Source of the DNA: Azoarcus sp. KH32C
GTDB taxonomy: Bacteria; Pseudomonadota; Gammaproteobacteria; Burkholderiales; Rhodocyclaceae
Length of the DNA: 64,000 nt
NCBI RefSeq assembly: GCF_000349945.1
Contig: NC_020548.1
Location: forward strand, 372,001-436,000
Direction: 5' to 3'
A program made the position numbers and the translations under genes. Shown one piece after another: positions 8,396 to 17,276 of this stretch. The notes beneath the pieces were generated by a model. That model did no database searches. It saw nothing but the letters and a program-made list of their open reading frames with translations, and had not been told where the DNA came from. The number at the start of each line of letters is the position of its first letter. The first letter of the stretch is position 1.

Positions 8396-9673
8396 TCAGA
8401 ATTCGGTGAGCCGCGCCCGCCAGGCGGCGCGGAGCGCCTCGCGGTGATCGGGCGCGGAGATCGCGATGAGGCGTGCAGCCCGCTCGCCCAGGCTCGCGCC
8501 GCGCAGATCCGCGACGCCGTGTTCGGTCGCGACGAAATCGGCAACATGCCGCGGCGCACCGACGAGCGATGACGCATCGAGCCGCGGCACGATGCGCGAG
8601 ACGGCGCCGCGCGAAGCGGTCGAGAGTAGTGCGAACGCAGTCCGCCCCCCTGCGGAAAGCTTGGCCCCGTGCGCAAAGGCCGGCATCCCGCCAGTGCCTG
8701 CGACGAGCCGTCCGCCCAGGCTGTCGCAATTGACCTGACCGAGGAGATCCACTTCGATCGCCGCGTTGATCGCAACGAAGTTGTCGATTGCCGCGATGCG
8801 CCGAACGTCGTGGGTCTCGGAGACCGGGGCGAAGCGGAAGCGCTCGTCTTCGGCCGCACGGCGGTAGAAGTTTTCGCCGCCGAGCGCGACACCCACGGTG
8901 ATGCTTGCGGGCTCGTCGATCACGCCGCGCTCCAGCAGCGGCAACACCGCTTCGGTCGCCATCCCGGCATGCAGCGAAAGGCGCCGGTGCGAGGCGAGCG
9001 ATTCGAGCACCGCGGTCACCATGCGGCCGATACCGAGCTGCAGCGTGTCGCCATCGCGCACGATGCCTGCCACGTGACAGGCGAGCTGCTGCAGCGGCGC
9101 GTTGGCGGGCTCGGGCGCGAGCGTGACAAGTGGCCCATCGGCCTCGACGACCACGTCGCACTCGTCCAGCTTCAGCGAGACTCCGCTTCGCGTCCGCGGC
9201 ATGCGCGCGTTGATGTGCGCGACTTTGCGGTGTGCCCTCGCCCACACTGCCGGCACGAAGTCGTGGCAGATGCCGAGGCTTAGCCGCCCGTCGGCATCGG
9301 GCTCACTGACCTGGGCAATGGCGAGGTCGACGTCGAGGTTCGCCAGGTCACGCCAGGCGCCGAGGTAGTCGACCGGTAGCAGCTCAACTCGCCCGTCGAG
9401 AAATCCCGGACGGAAGCCGGGCATCATGAAGTAGGCGCGTTGCCGCGCTTCCGGGTGCAGGCCGACGTAGGCGGTGTCGTTGATGCCGGGGAAGAGCACC
9501 CCGACGAAGCGCACGCCGGCCGCGGCACCTGGGTCCGCCTTCAGCGCCTCCGCGAATGCCAGCGACTCGCCCGACGTGCCGGGCACGAAGACCGTCATGC
9601 CGGGCCGCAGGCCGCGGACGACTTCCGCCATCGACAGGCGCTGCGGCCGCATCGCGGTGGCGCCGATCGTCAT
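8396..9673 (-). CDS. CoA-transferase-fold protein (acetyl-CoA hydrolase/transferase family) lacking the usual Glu
   Basis: A 425-residue member of the Cat/4-hydroxybutyrate CoA-transferase family. Conserved family parts are present: LQLGIGRMVTAVLESL near 211, GTGGMPAFAHGAKLSAGG and VATEHGVADLRG with SLGERA in the C-terminal half. In active family members the loop after GIGxIPxAV carries the catalytic Glu in a pattern like IHTEM; here it reads LHAGM, so Gly237 stands at the Glu position. The enzyme may therefore be a hydrolase or C-C cleaving relative rather than a transferase, which is an inference. Its ATG overlaps the stop of the upstream thiolase (ATGA), so the two are translationally coupled. 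Confidence 0.75.
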   Translation of the reverse strand: MTIGATAMRPQRLSMAEVVRGLRPGMTVFVPGTSGESLAFAEALKADPGAAAGVRFVGVLFPGINDTAYVGLHPEARQRAYFMMPGFRPGFLDGRVELLPVDYLGAWRDLANLDVDLAIAQVSEPDADGRLSLGICHDFVPAVWARAHRKVAHINARMPRTRSGVSLKLDECDVVVEADGPLVTLAPEPANAPLQQLACHVAGIVRDGDTLQLGIGRMVTAVLESLASHRRLSLHAGMATEAVLPLLERGVIDEPASITVGVALGGENFYRRAAEDERFRFAPVSETHDVRRIAAIDNFVAINAAIEVDLLGQVNCDSLGGRLVAGTGGMPAFAHGAKLSAGGRTAFALLSTASRGAVSRIVPRLDASSLVGAPRHVADFVATEHGVADLRGASLGERAARLIAISAPDHREALRAAWRARLTEF

Positions 9674-10872
9674 GCGCCGAGGCGCCCGATGATGGAGATC
9701 GCGCAGACGTTCTGGTGCGGATGCCCGCCCAAGTTCTGCGTCAAGCCGATGTCGGCCTTGGCGAGCTGGCGTTCGCCGGCGCGGCCGAGGATCTGTTGAT
9801 AGACCTCATAGACCATGCGCAGGCCCGATGCGCCGATCGGATGACCGAAGCATTTCAGGCCGCCGTCCACCTGGCAGGGAATCTGGCCGTTGCGGTCGTA
9901 GCGGCCTTCGAGGATGTCAAAGGGCGCGCGGCCCGGATCGCTCAGGCCGAGGTTTTCCATCAGCACGAGTTCGGTGATCGAGAAGCAGTCGTGCACCTCG
10001 ATCAGGTCGAGCGCTTCGCGCGGATTCGCGATACCCGCTTCCCGGTAGGCCTTGGCCGCGGCGACTTCGGCGGTGCGCACCGAAGCGCCGTCCCAGTTGC
10101 TAAACTGCGCCTCTTCGCCGTTGGAGACAGCGAGCTGCAGCGACTTGACCGTCACGATGTCGCGCTTGCCCAGCTCGCGAGCGATCTCGGGCGTGGTCAC
10201 GATCGCGCAGGCCGCGCCGTCGCTGACACCGCAGCAGTCGTACAGCCCCAGCGGCTCGGCCACCGTCGGCGCCTTCAGCACGTCCTCGATGGTGATCTTG
10301 TTGCGCAGGTGCGCCTTGGGGTTGAGCACCGCATTGCCGTGGCTTTTGACCGACACGTGCGCCATCGCCTGCTTGAGGTCGTCGCGGGACACGCCGTACT
10401 TCGCCTGGTAGGCCGACGCGAGTTGGGCGAAGGCGCCGGGCGCTGATGCGTTCGGCAGCCACAAGTCGGCCACCACGCCGCGGGTACGGACCGGCAAGCC
10501 GCCGTAGCCCGTATCCTTGAGCTTCTCGACGCCGAGCGCGAGTGCGATATCGTAGGCACCGGAGGCCACCGCGTACACCGCGCCGCGCAGGGCCTCGGTG
10601 CCGGTCGCACACGCGTTCTCGACGCGCGTCACGGCGATGTACGGCAGGCGCAGGCCCTGCGCCAGGGGGCCGGCCGTCTTGCCGACGTTGTTCTCTTCGA
10701 GGCACACGCCCAACCAGGCCGCCTCGATCTTGTTCCTTTCGATGCCGGCATCCGTCAGCGCCTCCGAGAAGGCCTCCAGCATCAGGTCCTCGGCGTTGTC
10801 CGACCAGCGCTCGCCGAATCGCGAGCAACCCATCCCGACGATCGCAACGCGATCACGAATCCCATTTGCCAT
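9670..10872 (-). CDS. SCP2-type thiolase
   Basis: A 400-residue thiolase-fold protein of the SCP2/lipid-transfer type. The reactive Cys sits in RVENACATGTEALRG (near 85-90), followed by EVHDCFSITE and the His of CFGHPIGASGLRM, with HPHQNVCAI at the C-terminus. The ATG at 10872 lies two bases after the stop of the KAS-DUF35 fusion gene and overlaps nothing else; its own stop overlaps the CoA-transferase start. This class usually needs a DUF35 OB-fold partner, as in BbsA/BbsB of the benzylsuccinate pathway and the archaeal thiolase/HMG-CoA synthase complex. Here the partner is probably the fusion protein upstream. Thiolytic cleavage of a beta-ketoacyl-CoA is the expected reaction. Confidence 0.83.
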   Translation of the reverse strand: MANGIRDRVAIVGMGCSRFGERWSDNAEDLMLEAFSEALTDAGIERNKIEAAWLGVCLEENNVGKTAGPLAQGLRLPYIAVTRVENACATGTEALRGAVYAVASGAYDIALALGVEKLKDTGYGGLPVRTRGVVADLWLPNASAPGAFAQLASAYQAKYGVSRDDLKQAMAHVSVKSHGNAVLNPKAHLRNKITIEDVLKAPTVAEPLGLYDCCGVSDGAACAIVTTPEIARELGKRDIVTVKSLQLAVSNGEEAQFSNWDGASVRTAEVAAAKAYREAGIANPREALDLIEVHDCFSITELVLMENLGLSDPGRAPFDILEGRYDRNGQIPCQVDGGLKCFGHPIGASGLRMVYEVYQQILGRAGERQLAKADIGLTQNLGGHPHQNVCAISIIGRLGA

Positions 10873-10874
10873 GC

Positions 10875-12341
10875 TTATTCTCCCGCCTTGCGTTGCGGCT
10901 TCGCCTTCCAGAAATAGCGCCGGAATCCGCGCATCGAATCGACTTCCTTGATCCGGAACACCATGTCGAGGGGCACGCCGACCGCGAGGTCGGCCGGATC
11001 GCAGTCTGCGAACTCCATCAGTACGCGCGCCGCATTGTCGAATTCGACGTGGCCGAACATGAAGGGCGGACAGGGCTTGTACGACAGCCAGTCGCACGTG
11101 AAGCTGCGGATCTTCGCCGGCTCGTCGGCCAGGCGGTAAGGCTGCTGCGTATCGACCGCGCCGCAGTCCGGATTCACGCAGATCCGGCTGGCCGGGAACT
11201 GCACCGTTCCGCACTCGCTGCAATGCCCGCCGCTGAAGCCGTGGACGGTTTCCTCGGCGCGCCACGCGGCCGACAGCGCCGTCTTGTTGTCCATCTCGGC
11301 GCGCATGCCCCATTCGAGCTCGATCTGGCCGGTAAAGGACAAGTACTTGAGATAGTTCGTCTCGACCTGCCCTTCGTCGAGCCACGCGGGCTCGGCGTCG
11401 GCGCCGGTCGCCCTGTCCGTCGTCTCGAGCACCAGCGCATCGCAGCCGCTGCCGAACTGCACGACGAGGATCGTCTGTCCCGGCCCGGCTTTGGCGAGGG
11501 TGCGCGCCAGCATCAATAGTGGATGTGCGCTGCCGGTATCGCCGCAGCGGTCGAACAGCGGATCGACGATCGCTTCGGGCCGCACGCCGACCTTCTTCGC
11601 GACCATCGGCCCGACCTTGCGCAGTGCCTCGGGCATCACGAAGTGGTCGATCTTGCCCGCCTCGACGCCCGCCGCCTGCAGCGCCTGCTTCACGACGGGC
11701 GGCACGAGCTTCGAAAAGCCCTCGTCGCGCACCCAGCGCTCTTCCCAGCCGTAATCCCCGTCACGATCGGTCTCGCGAAAGTGGTCGACGAAGTCGGCGG
11801 TCAGGCTGGCCGAGCCGCGAAGCCGCGCGATCGGCTCGCCCTCCCCGACCAGCAATGCCGCAGCACCGTCCCCGGCCATCAGTTCTCCGGTGCTCGCCGG
11901 GCGCGGAATGCGCCGTTCGGAGGCGATCAGGAGTTGCTGTCCGCCGGAGCCCTCCAGCGCACGGATCAGCGCGCTGCTGCCCGCGCGCAGGCTGCCGCCG
12001 CAGTCGCTCGCGGCGAGCGCCTTCGGCAAGGCCAGCGCGGAGGCGACGACGGCGGCATTGAGCCGGTCGGCGAACGGCAGCGTCGTCGACGCAAGCGTCA
12101 GCGCCTCCGGCGCGGGAGTCTGGGCGGCTGCGAGTGTGCGCCGTCCGGCCTCCACCGCCATCGTGATGGCATCTTCGTCCCAGTTCGCCATGCTGCGCAC
12201 GCCTTGGGCGAGGCCGCGCAAGCCCGGTGCCATCCAGCGGTGGCCCGCCGCGACCGACTTGCGGTCCAGGCGCAGCCGCGGCAGGTAGGCGCCGACTGCA
12301 AGGATGCCGCGATTGGTCGCGGCGCCGTCATTGGAATTCAT
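10875..12341 (-). CDS. KAS III/HMG-CoA-synthase-like protein fused to DUF35 zinc-ribbon/OB domain
   Basis: A 488-residue two-part protein. Residues 1 to about 310 have the HMG-CoA-synthase/KAS III thiolase fold with a Cys at 114 (ASDCGGSLRAG). About residues 365-480 form a DUF35 domain: zinc ribbon with Cys374, Cys377, Cys388 and Cys393, then an OB fold. HMG-CoA synthases also need a Glu and a His; at those places this protein has Thr (STTLPF, 85-90) and Pro/Met (DHFVMPEAL, 232-240). It may thus be a structural partner of the adjacent thiolase or do different acyl chemistry. Translation is probably coupled to a 26-codon leader ORF that overlaps its ATG, since its own Shine-Dalgarno site is weak. 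Confidence 0.8.
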   Translation of the reverse strand: MNSNDGAATNRGILAVGAYLPRLRLDRKSVAAGHRWMAPGLRGLAQGVRSMANWDEDAITMAVEAGRRTLAAAQTPAPEALTLASTTLPFADRLNAAVVASALALPKALAASDCGGSLRAGSSALIRALEGSGGQQLLIASERRIPRPASTGELMAGDGAAALLVGEGEPIARLRGSASLTADFVDHFRETDRDGDYGWEERWVRDEGFSKLVPPVVKQALQAAGVEAGKIDHFVMPEALRKVGPMVAKKVGVRPEAIVDPLFDRCGDTGSAHPLLMLARTLAKAGPGQTILVVQFGSGCDALVLETTDRATGADAEPAWLDEGQVETNYLKYLSFTGQIELEWGMRAEMDNKTALSAAWRAEETVHGFSGGHCSECGTVQFPASRICVNPDCGAVDTQQPYRLADEPAKIRSFTCDWLSYKPCPPFMFGHVEFDNAARVLMEFADCDPADLAVGVPLDMVFRIKEVDSMRGFRRYFWKAKPQRKAGE

Positions 12342-12418
12342 CGTGAAATGCCTGCTCCGGTCGAGTCTTGGGCCGGAGATGTGCGCCGGTCAGCGCGCAC
12401 CTGCTCTTGTTCGGTCAT
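12338..12418 (-). CDS. 26-codon leader ORF coupled to the KAS-DUF35 gene
   Basis: An ATG at 12418 has an excellent AAGGAG site seven bases upstream. The frame encodes 26 residues (MTEQEQVRADRR...) and stops with TGA inside the ATG of the next gene (ATGA overlap). The downstream gene has only a distant GGAG, so ribosomes ending here probably reinitiate there. I recognise no family. It could be a coupling leader, a regulatory peptide, or a relic of a longer gene. Confidence 0.45.
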   Translation of the reverse strand: MTEQEQVRADRRTSPAQDSTGAGISR

Positions 12419-12764
12419 ATACGCTCCTTACTGAGTCGCGTGGGCGGCTCTAACTGATACATATCGTCCTGGTGCATACTATGATTTGTCAAGTGTTTTT
12501 GTCTCGTTCAACGCTAACCGTATTCGAGAGCCGTCTTCGGCCGGCAAGCCGCTAGCGCACCGGATGCTCGAATTCCTCAATGAAACCGTCGAGTTTTCAC
12601 TTGCTACGGCTGTGCCTGCCGATACATTGGCCCCTATGCACGACCGAGCCGATCCGGCTATATTGGAAACCGTATTTAGTCGTACAATATGCCGAATCTG
12701 GCAATCGGTACATGAACGACGCAGGCTTGAGGGCCTGCAGCCGCCACCAACAGGAAGGCAAGAA

Positions 12765-13343
12765 ATGCGAGCAAAGGAATCCGGCCCGGCGACCTCAAGG
12801 GCCGCCAAAGCAATGTCGAACCCCACTCCGGCCGCCGCCGAACAGGCACCGAAGGCCAAAGCGGGCGACGCCGCCGCCCAGCGGCGCGACATCAAACTCG
12901 GCTACCTAATCCACGACGTGTCGCGTATGCGTCGCACGGTCTTCGACCAGTTGATGAAGCCGCTCGGCATCACCCGCGCGCAGTGGTGGGTGCTGGCGCA
13001 TCTATCCCGCCACGACGGCATGGCCCAGACCCAACTCGCGGACATGCTCGACGTCGGCAAGGCCAGCCTCGGTTCGCTGCTGGACCGCCTCGAAGCGACT
13101 GGCTTCATAGAGCGCCGCCCCGACGCGACCGACCGCCGCATGAAGCGGGTCTTCCTGTCGCGGAGCTCGCAGCAACTGCTGGAAAAACTCGTGAAGATCG
13201 AGAGCGACTTCAACGAACAGATTCTCGGCAGTCTCAGCGACAACGACCGGAACGAACTCATCCGCATGCTCTCGTCGGTCAAGGAATCGTTGCTCTCGCT
13301 CGGGTCGGGCGAAGCGGCGAACATTGAAATCGACGGCGAGTGA
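12765..13343 (+). CDS. MarR-family transcriptional regulator
   Basis: A 192-residue regulator. The ATG at 12765 follows AGGAAGG and fits the family length after a basic, Ala/Pro-rich N-terminal tail of about 40 residues. The winged helix is clear: LGITRAQWWVLAHLSRHDGM, QTQLADMLDVGKASLGSLLD as the recognition region, and the wing IERRPDATDRRMKRVFLS. It stands divergent from the KAS-DUF35/thiolase operon and heads the thiolase-etfBA unit, a usual place for a local repressor released by an acyl-CoA. BadR of cyclohexanecarboxylate degradation is of the same family. The 423 bases before it (12342-12764) hold both promoters, the leader ORF and no other gene. Confidence 0.85.
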   Translation: MRAKESGPATSRAAKAMSNPTPAAAEQAPKAKAGDAAAQRRDIKLGYLIHDVSRMRRTVFDQLMKPLGITRAQWWVLAHLSRHDGMAQTQLADMLDVGKASLGSLLDRLEATGFIERRPDATDRRMKRVFLSRSSQQLLEKLVKIESDFNEQILGSLSDNDRNELIRMLSSVKESLLSLGSGEAANIEIDGE

Positions 13344-14118
13344 TCGACTAATCACGGCACGCCAGGCGCGGCCAGTGAATCCACGAGTGATCGCCCTGCA
13401 GGGCGCGACCAATTGCCGCGACCTCGGCGACATCCGCACGGCTGACGGGCGTGTCATTCGCCGTGGCCTGCTTTTCCGCTCGGATTCGCTGGCCGAACTG
13501 ATCGGGGACGACTTCGAGCGGCTCGAGGCACTGGGCCTGCGCACCATTTGCGACCTGCGTCATGAATCGGAACGCATCCGTAAACCGAACCGCCTCCCCG
13601 CCGACACGCAGATCCGGCAGCACGCGATCGGCTTCTTCCCGCGCGGCGCCAAGGAGCTGATCCCCTCGCTCGGACCGCACAGCGACGAAATGACCGTGCA
13701 TTCGGCACTCGCCGGCTATTACCGCAACTTTCCGCTGGACCATTCGAGCGACTACGCGCGGATGTTCGAGGCGCTGCTCGCACCGGACGCGATGCCTGCG
13801 CTGATCCATTGCACCAGCGGCAAGGACCGCACGGGCTTCGGCATCGCATTGATCCTGATGGCGCTGGGCGTATCTCGCGAAGACATCGTGGCCGACTACC
13901 TCCTGTCGAACCTCGCACCGCGGGACCTGCGCTACATGGTCCCGAAGGGCGTTCCCGATGCCGCGCTGTCGGCCTTGATGAAGGTGCGCGCGGACTATCT
14001 CGAAGCCTCCTTCGCCGCGATCGACGAGCATTGGTCGAGCGAACAAGACTTCCTCCACGACGCCGTCGGCCTTAGCGAGCGCGCGATCCGTCGATTGCGC
14101 GATCTGTTGCTCGTCTAA
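13324..14118 (+). CDS. Tyrosine-phosphatase superfamily protein (Y_phosphatase3 type)
   Basis: A phosphatase of up to 264 residues with the P-loop HCTSGKDRTG (Cys-x5-Arg) near residue 160, an early NCRDLGDIRTADGRVIRRGLLFRSD and a late LLSNLAP motif. These are features of the bacterial Ser/Tyr phosphatase family related to Mycobacterium PtpB. The start is uncertain: a TTG at 13324 overlaps the MarR gene by 20 bases, and a GTG at 13375 would avoid the overlap; neither has a strong ribosome site, so coupling to MarR is likely. Its presence in a catabolic unit is unusual and its substrate (protein or small phosphate) is unknown. Confidence 0.75.
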   Translation: MKSTASDRLITARQARPVNPRVIALQGATNCRDLGDIRTADGRVIRRGLLFRSDSLAELIGDDFERLEALGLRTICDLRHESERIRKPNRLPADTQIRQHAIGFFPRGAKELIPSLGPHSDEMTVHSALAGYYRNFPLDHSSDYARMFEALLAPDAMPALIHCTSGKDRTGFGIALILMALGVSREDIVADYLLSNLAPRDLRYMVPKGVPDAALSALMKVRADYLEASFAAIDEHWSSEQDFLHDAVGLSERAIRRLRDLLLV

Positions 14119-14184
14119 CCCCACCGACAACACTCCTCGTTCGGATTCCGATTGATGCTTGCGCATCAATATTTGGTTCGCTAT

Positions 14185-14203
14185 CATACGATCACAATAC
14201 GTA
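14185..14203. promoter_or_regulatory. ATACGAT-type element before the thiolase gene
   Basis: CATACGATCACAATACGTA contains ATACGATC as in the 4698-4715 palindrome plus an inverted-like second half. It ends 15 bases before the thiolase ATG, within the likely promoter or leader region, so binding there could block transcription or initiation. Confidence 0.35.
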
Positions 14204-14218
14204 CCGTCTGGAGCTCCA

Positions 14219-15403
14219 ATGACTACACGCGAAATCCTCCTCGTCGGTGCCGCCCGTACTGCTATCGGCACGTTTGGCGGCAGCCTGAAGGACGTTCCAA
14301 TGCGGACGCTGGCGACGACGGCCGTCCGGGCCGCGATCGAGCGCAGCGGCGTCGAACCCGAGCGCATCGGGCATGTGGTCATGGGCAACGTGATCCCGAC
14401 CGAGCCCGCCGATGCCTACCTGAGCCGAGTCGCCGCGATCGACTCCGGGCTGCCGAAGGAAACGCCCGCGTTCAACGTGAACCGTCTGTGCGGTTCCGGC
14501 CTGCAGGCCATCGTCTCGGCGGCGCAGGCGATCGCCATAGGCGACACCGACGTCGCGGTCGGTGGCGGCGCCGAATCGATGAGCCGCGGAATCATGATGA
14601 TTCCGGCGATGCGCTGGGGCGCGCGCATGGGCAATACGGAAGTCGTCGACTACATGACCGGCATCCTGCACGACCCGTGGGAACGCGTGCACATGGGCAT
14701 CACCGCCGAGAACGTCGCCGAGCGCTACGGCATCACGCGCGACATGCAGGACCAGCTTGCGCTCGAAAGTCAGCAGCGGGCCGCGCGCGCCATCGCCGAA
14801 GGCCGCTTCGCGAGCCAGATCGTCCCGGTCGAGATCGCGAGCCGCAAGGGCACGGTCGTCTTCGATACTGATGAGCACGTGCGCGCCAATGTCACACTCG
14901 AACAGCTCGCGGCGATGAAGCCGGTGTTCAAGCGCGACGGCCTCGTGACCGCCGGCAACGCCTCGGGCATCAACGACGGCGCCTCGGCGGTGGTGCTCGC
15001 CGAAGCGCGTGCCGCGGAACGCCTCGGGCTGAAACCGCTCGCCCGCCTGGTGAGCTACGCCCACGCCGGCGTCGATCCGCTCTACATGGGCATCGGCCCG
15101 GTCCCCGCGTCGCGCAAGGCGCTCGAAAAGGCCGGTCTGACCATCGCCGACATCGACGTGATCGAATCGAATGAAGCTTTCGCCGCGCAGGCCTGCGCCG
15201 TCGCGCAGGAACTCGGCTTCGATCCGGCGAAGGTGAACCCGAACGGCTCCGGCATCTCGCTCGGCCATCCGGTCGGCGCGACCGGCGCGATCATCACGAC
15301 GAAGGCCCTCTACGAACTGCAGCGCACCGGCGGGCGCTACGCGCTGGTGACGATGTGCATCGGCGGCGGCCAGGGCATCGCGGCCATCTACGAACGACTC
15401 TAA
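14219..15403 (+). CDS. Acetyl-CoA acetyltransferase-type thiolase
   Basis: A 394-residue classical (PhaA/AtoB/FadA-type) thiolase. Active-site Cys in NRLCGSGLQAIVSAA near residue 88, the NEAFA motif, GHPVGATGAI with the catalytic His, and the C-terminal Cys in MCIGGGQGIAAIYE. The ATG at 14219 has GGAG seven bases upstream; a longer frame would run into the intergenic region. It is followed by etfB after 42 bases. It should perform CoA-dependent cleavage of 3-ketoacyl-CoA in the cytoplasm, giving acetyl-CoA. Its close relative at 7507-7663 is a fossil. Confidence 0.88.
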   Translation: MTTREILLVGAARTAIGTFGGSLKDVPMRTLATTAVRAAIERSGVEPERIGHVVMGNVIPTEPADAYLSRVAAIDSGLPKETPAFNVNRLCGSGLQAIVSAAQAIAIGDTDVAVGGGAESMSRGIMMIPAMRWGARMGNTEVVDYMTGILHDPWERVHMGITAENVAERYGITRDMQDQLALESQQRAARAIAEGRFASQIVPVEIASRKGTVVFDTDEHVRANVTLEQLAAMKPVFKRDGLVTAGNASGINDGASAVVLAEARAAERLGLKPLARLVSYAHAGVDPLYMGIGPVPASRKALEKAGLTIADIDVIESNEAFAAQACAVAQELGFDPAKVNPNGSGISLGHPVGATGAIITTKALYELQRTGGRYALVTMCIGGGQGIAAIYERL

Positions 15404-15445
15404 GCCCTCTGCCCCCTATCCCACGCACACGAGGAGTGGAAACCC

Positions 15446-16195
15446 ATGAAAGTCCTGGTCCCGGTTAAGCGGGTGATCGATTACAACATCAAGGTCCGCG
15501 TCAAGGCTGACGGCAGTGGCGTCGATCTCGACAACGTGAAGATGGCGATGAATCCCTTCGACGAAATCGCCGTCGAGGAAGCGGTGCGCCTCAAGGAAGC
15601 GGGCAACGTCACCGAGGTCGTTGCGATTTCGTGCGGCGTCTCGGCCTGTCAGGAGACGCTGCGCGCGGCCCTCGCGATCGGCGCCGATCGCGCAGTGCAC
15701 GTGAATACCGACGTCGAACTGCAGCCACTCGCGGTCGCGAAGCTCCTGAAGGCGCTGTGCGAGCGCGAACAGCCGTCGCTGGTCATCTGCGGCAAGCAGG
15801 CGATCGACGACGATTCGAACCAGACTGGCCAGATGCTCGCCGCGCTGCTCGATTGCGGGCAGGCGACTTTCGCGTCGAAGGTCAAGCTCGAAGGCGGCGC
15901 GGCGATGGTGACGCGCGAAGTCGACGGCGGCCTGGAGACGCTGTCGCTGGAGCTGCCGGCCGTCATCACGACCGATCTGCGTCTGAACGAGCCGCGCTAC
16001 GCGACGCTGCCGAACATCATGAAGGCGAAGAAGAAGCCGCTCGACACGGTCTCTCCCACCGACCTCGGCGTCGAGGTCGCGCCGCGCCTGAAGACGCTGA
16101 AGGTCATCGAACCGCCGACCAGACAGGCCGGCGAAATCGTCCCGGACATCGCCATGCTGGTGTCCAAACTGAAGAACCAGGCAAAGGTGATCTGA
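15446..16195 (+). CDS. etfB: Electron transfer flavoprotein beta subunit
   Basis: A 249-residue EtfB with the characteristic N-terminus [20 protein letters not shown], the conserved [18 protein letters not shown] segment and [21 protein letters not shown] around the AMP-binding region. GAGGAG lies ten bases before the ATG. With EtfA it accepts electrons from the acyl-CoA dehydrogenases of the island and passes them to the quinone pool through ETF:quinone oxidoreductase, which is not in the window. The gene is separated from etfA by a single base. Confidence 0.95.
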   Translation: MKVLVPVKRVIDYNIKVRVKADGSGVDLDNVKMAMNPFDEIAVEEAVRLKEAGNVTEVVAISCGVSACQETLRAALAIGADRAVHVNTDVELQPLAVAKLLKALCEREQPSLVICGKQAIDDDSNQTGQMLAALLDCGQATFASKVKLEGGAAMVTREVDGGLETLSLELPAVITTDLRLNEPRYATLPNIMKAKKKPLDTVSPTDLGVEVAPRLKTLKVIEPPTRQAGEIVPDIAMLVSKLKNQAKVI

Positions 16196-16196
16196 C

Positions 16197-17129
16197 ATGG
16201 CTATTCTCGTCATTGCCGAACACGACGGTCGCAGCCTCAAAGGGGCGACGCTCAACACAGTCACGGCCGCGGCGCAGATCGGCGGCGACATCCACGTGCT
16301 GGTCGCCGGACGCGGCTGCGTAGCCGCTGCCGAGGCGGCGTCGGGCATCCAAGGCGTGACCAGAGTCCTGCTCGCCGACGCGCCGCATCTCGAAGCGCTG
16401 CTCGCGGAAGACATCGCCAAGCTTGTCGCCGGTCTCGCCGGTGCCTACAGCCACGTGCTCGCGCCAGCGACCGCCTTCGGCAAGAACTTCCTGCCGCGCG
16501 TCGCTGCGCTGCTCGACGTCGCGCAGATTTCCGACGTCGTCGCGGTCGAATCGGCGAACACCTTCGTGCGTCCGATCTACGCGGGTAATGCACTGGCCAC
16601 GGTGTCGAGCGACGATGCGGTCAAGGTGATCAGCGTGCGTTCGACAGCCTTCGAAAGTGCCGTCGACGGCGGAAGCGCGCCGATTTCGCCGGTCGCCGTC
16701 CCGCAAGGCTTCGCCCGCACCCGCTGCATCGGGCGCGAACTCGCGACGAGCGCACGGCCGGAACTTGCCGACGCCAAGGTAATCGTTTCCGGCGGACGCG
16801 GCCTCGGCAGCAAGGAGAACTACAACGCCGTCCTGGAACCGCTCGCCGACGCCCTTGGTGCGGCCCTCGGCGCGAGCCGCGCGGCGGTCGATGCCGGCTT
16901 TGCCCCGAACGACTACCAGGTGGGCCAGACGGGCAAGATCGTTGCCCCGCAGCTCTATATCGCCGTCGGCATCTCTGGCGCGATCCAACATCTGGCCGGC
17001 ATGAAGGACTCGAAGGTGATCGTCGCGATCAACAAGGATCCCGAAGCACCGATCTTCCAGATCGCCGATTACGGCGTCGTCGGTGACCTCTTCACGCTGG
17101 TGCCGGAGCTCGTCTCCAGCCTCAAATGA
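16197..17129 (+). CDS. etfA: Electron transfer flavoprotein alpha subunit
   Basis: A 310-residue EtfA. The N-terminal domain starts [20 protein letters not shown]; the FAD-binding C-terminal domain shows [31 protein letters not shown] and [17 protein letters not shown], then [22 protein letters not shown]. Length and motifs are standard. Its start lies one base after the etfB stop, with AAAGGTGA within the etfB end as ribosome site. A strong terminator follows at 17176. Confidence 0.95.
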   Translation: MAILVIAEHDGRSLKGATLNTVTAAAQIGGDIHVLVAGRGCVAAAEAASGIQGVTRVLLADAPHLEALLAEDIAKLVAGLAGAYSHVLAPATAFGKNFLPRVAALLDVAQISDVVAVESANTFVRPIYAGNALATVSSDDAVKVISVRSTAFESAVDGGSAPISPVAVPQGFARTRCIGRELATSARPELADAKVIVSGGRGLGSKENYNAVLEPLADALGAALGASRAAVDAGFAPNDYQVGQTGKIVAPQLYIAVGISGAIQHLAGMKDSKVIVAINKDPEAPIFQIADYGVVGDLFTLVPELVSSLK

Positions 17130-17175
17130 CATATCCGGGGCAGTTCGCTTTGCCCCGGCGCAGGTTTTGGTAATC

Positions 17176-17225
17176 CCTCGGCAGGGTTCAGACCCTCTCC
17201 CTCCTTTCCTGCCGAGGTTTTTTTT
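17176..17225 (+). terminator. Rho-independent terminator after etfA
   Basis: CCTCGGCAGG and CCTGCCGAGG form a perfect 10-bp stem around a 22-base loop, followed by eight T. It closes the MarR-phosphatase-thiolase-etfBA unit, so the next SDR gene needs its own promoter or readthrough. Confidence 0.85.
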
Positions 17226-17276
17226 GGGTCCTAAGGAATCTAATGAACAGCCGAGAAACCACATGGTGGAGATGAA

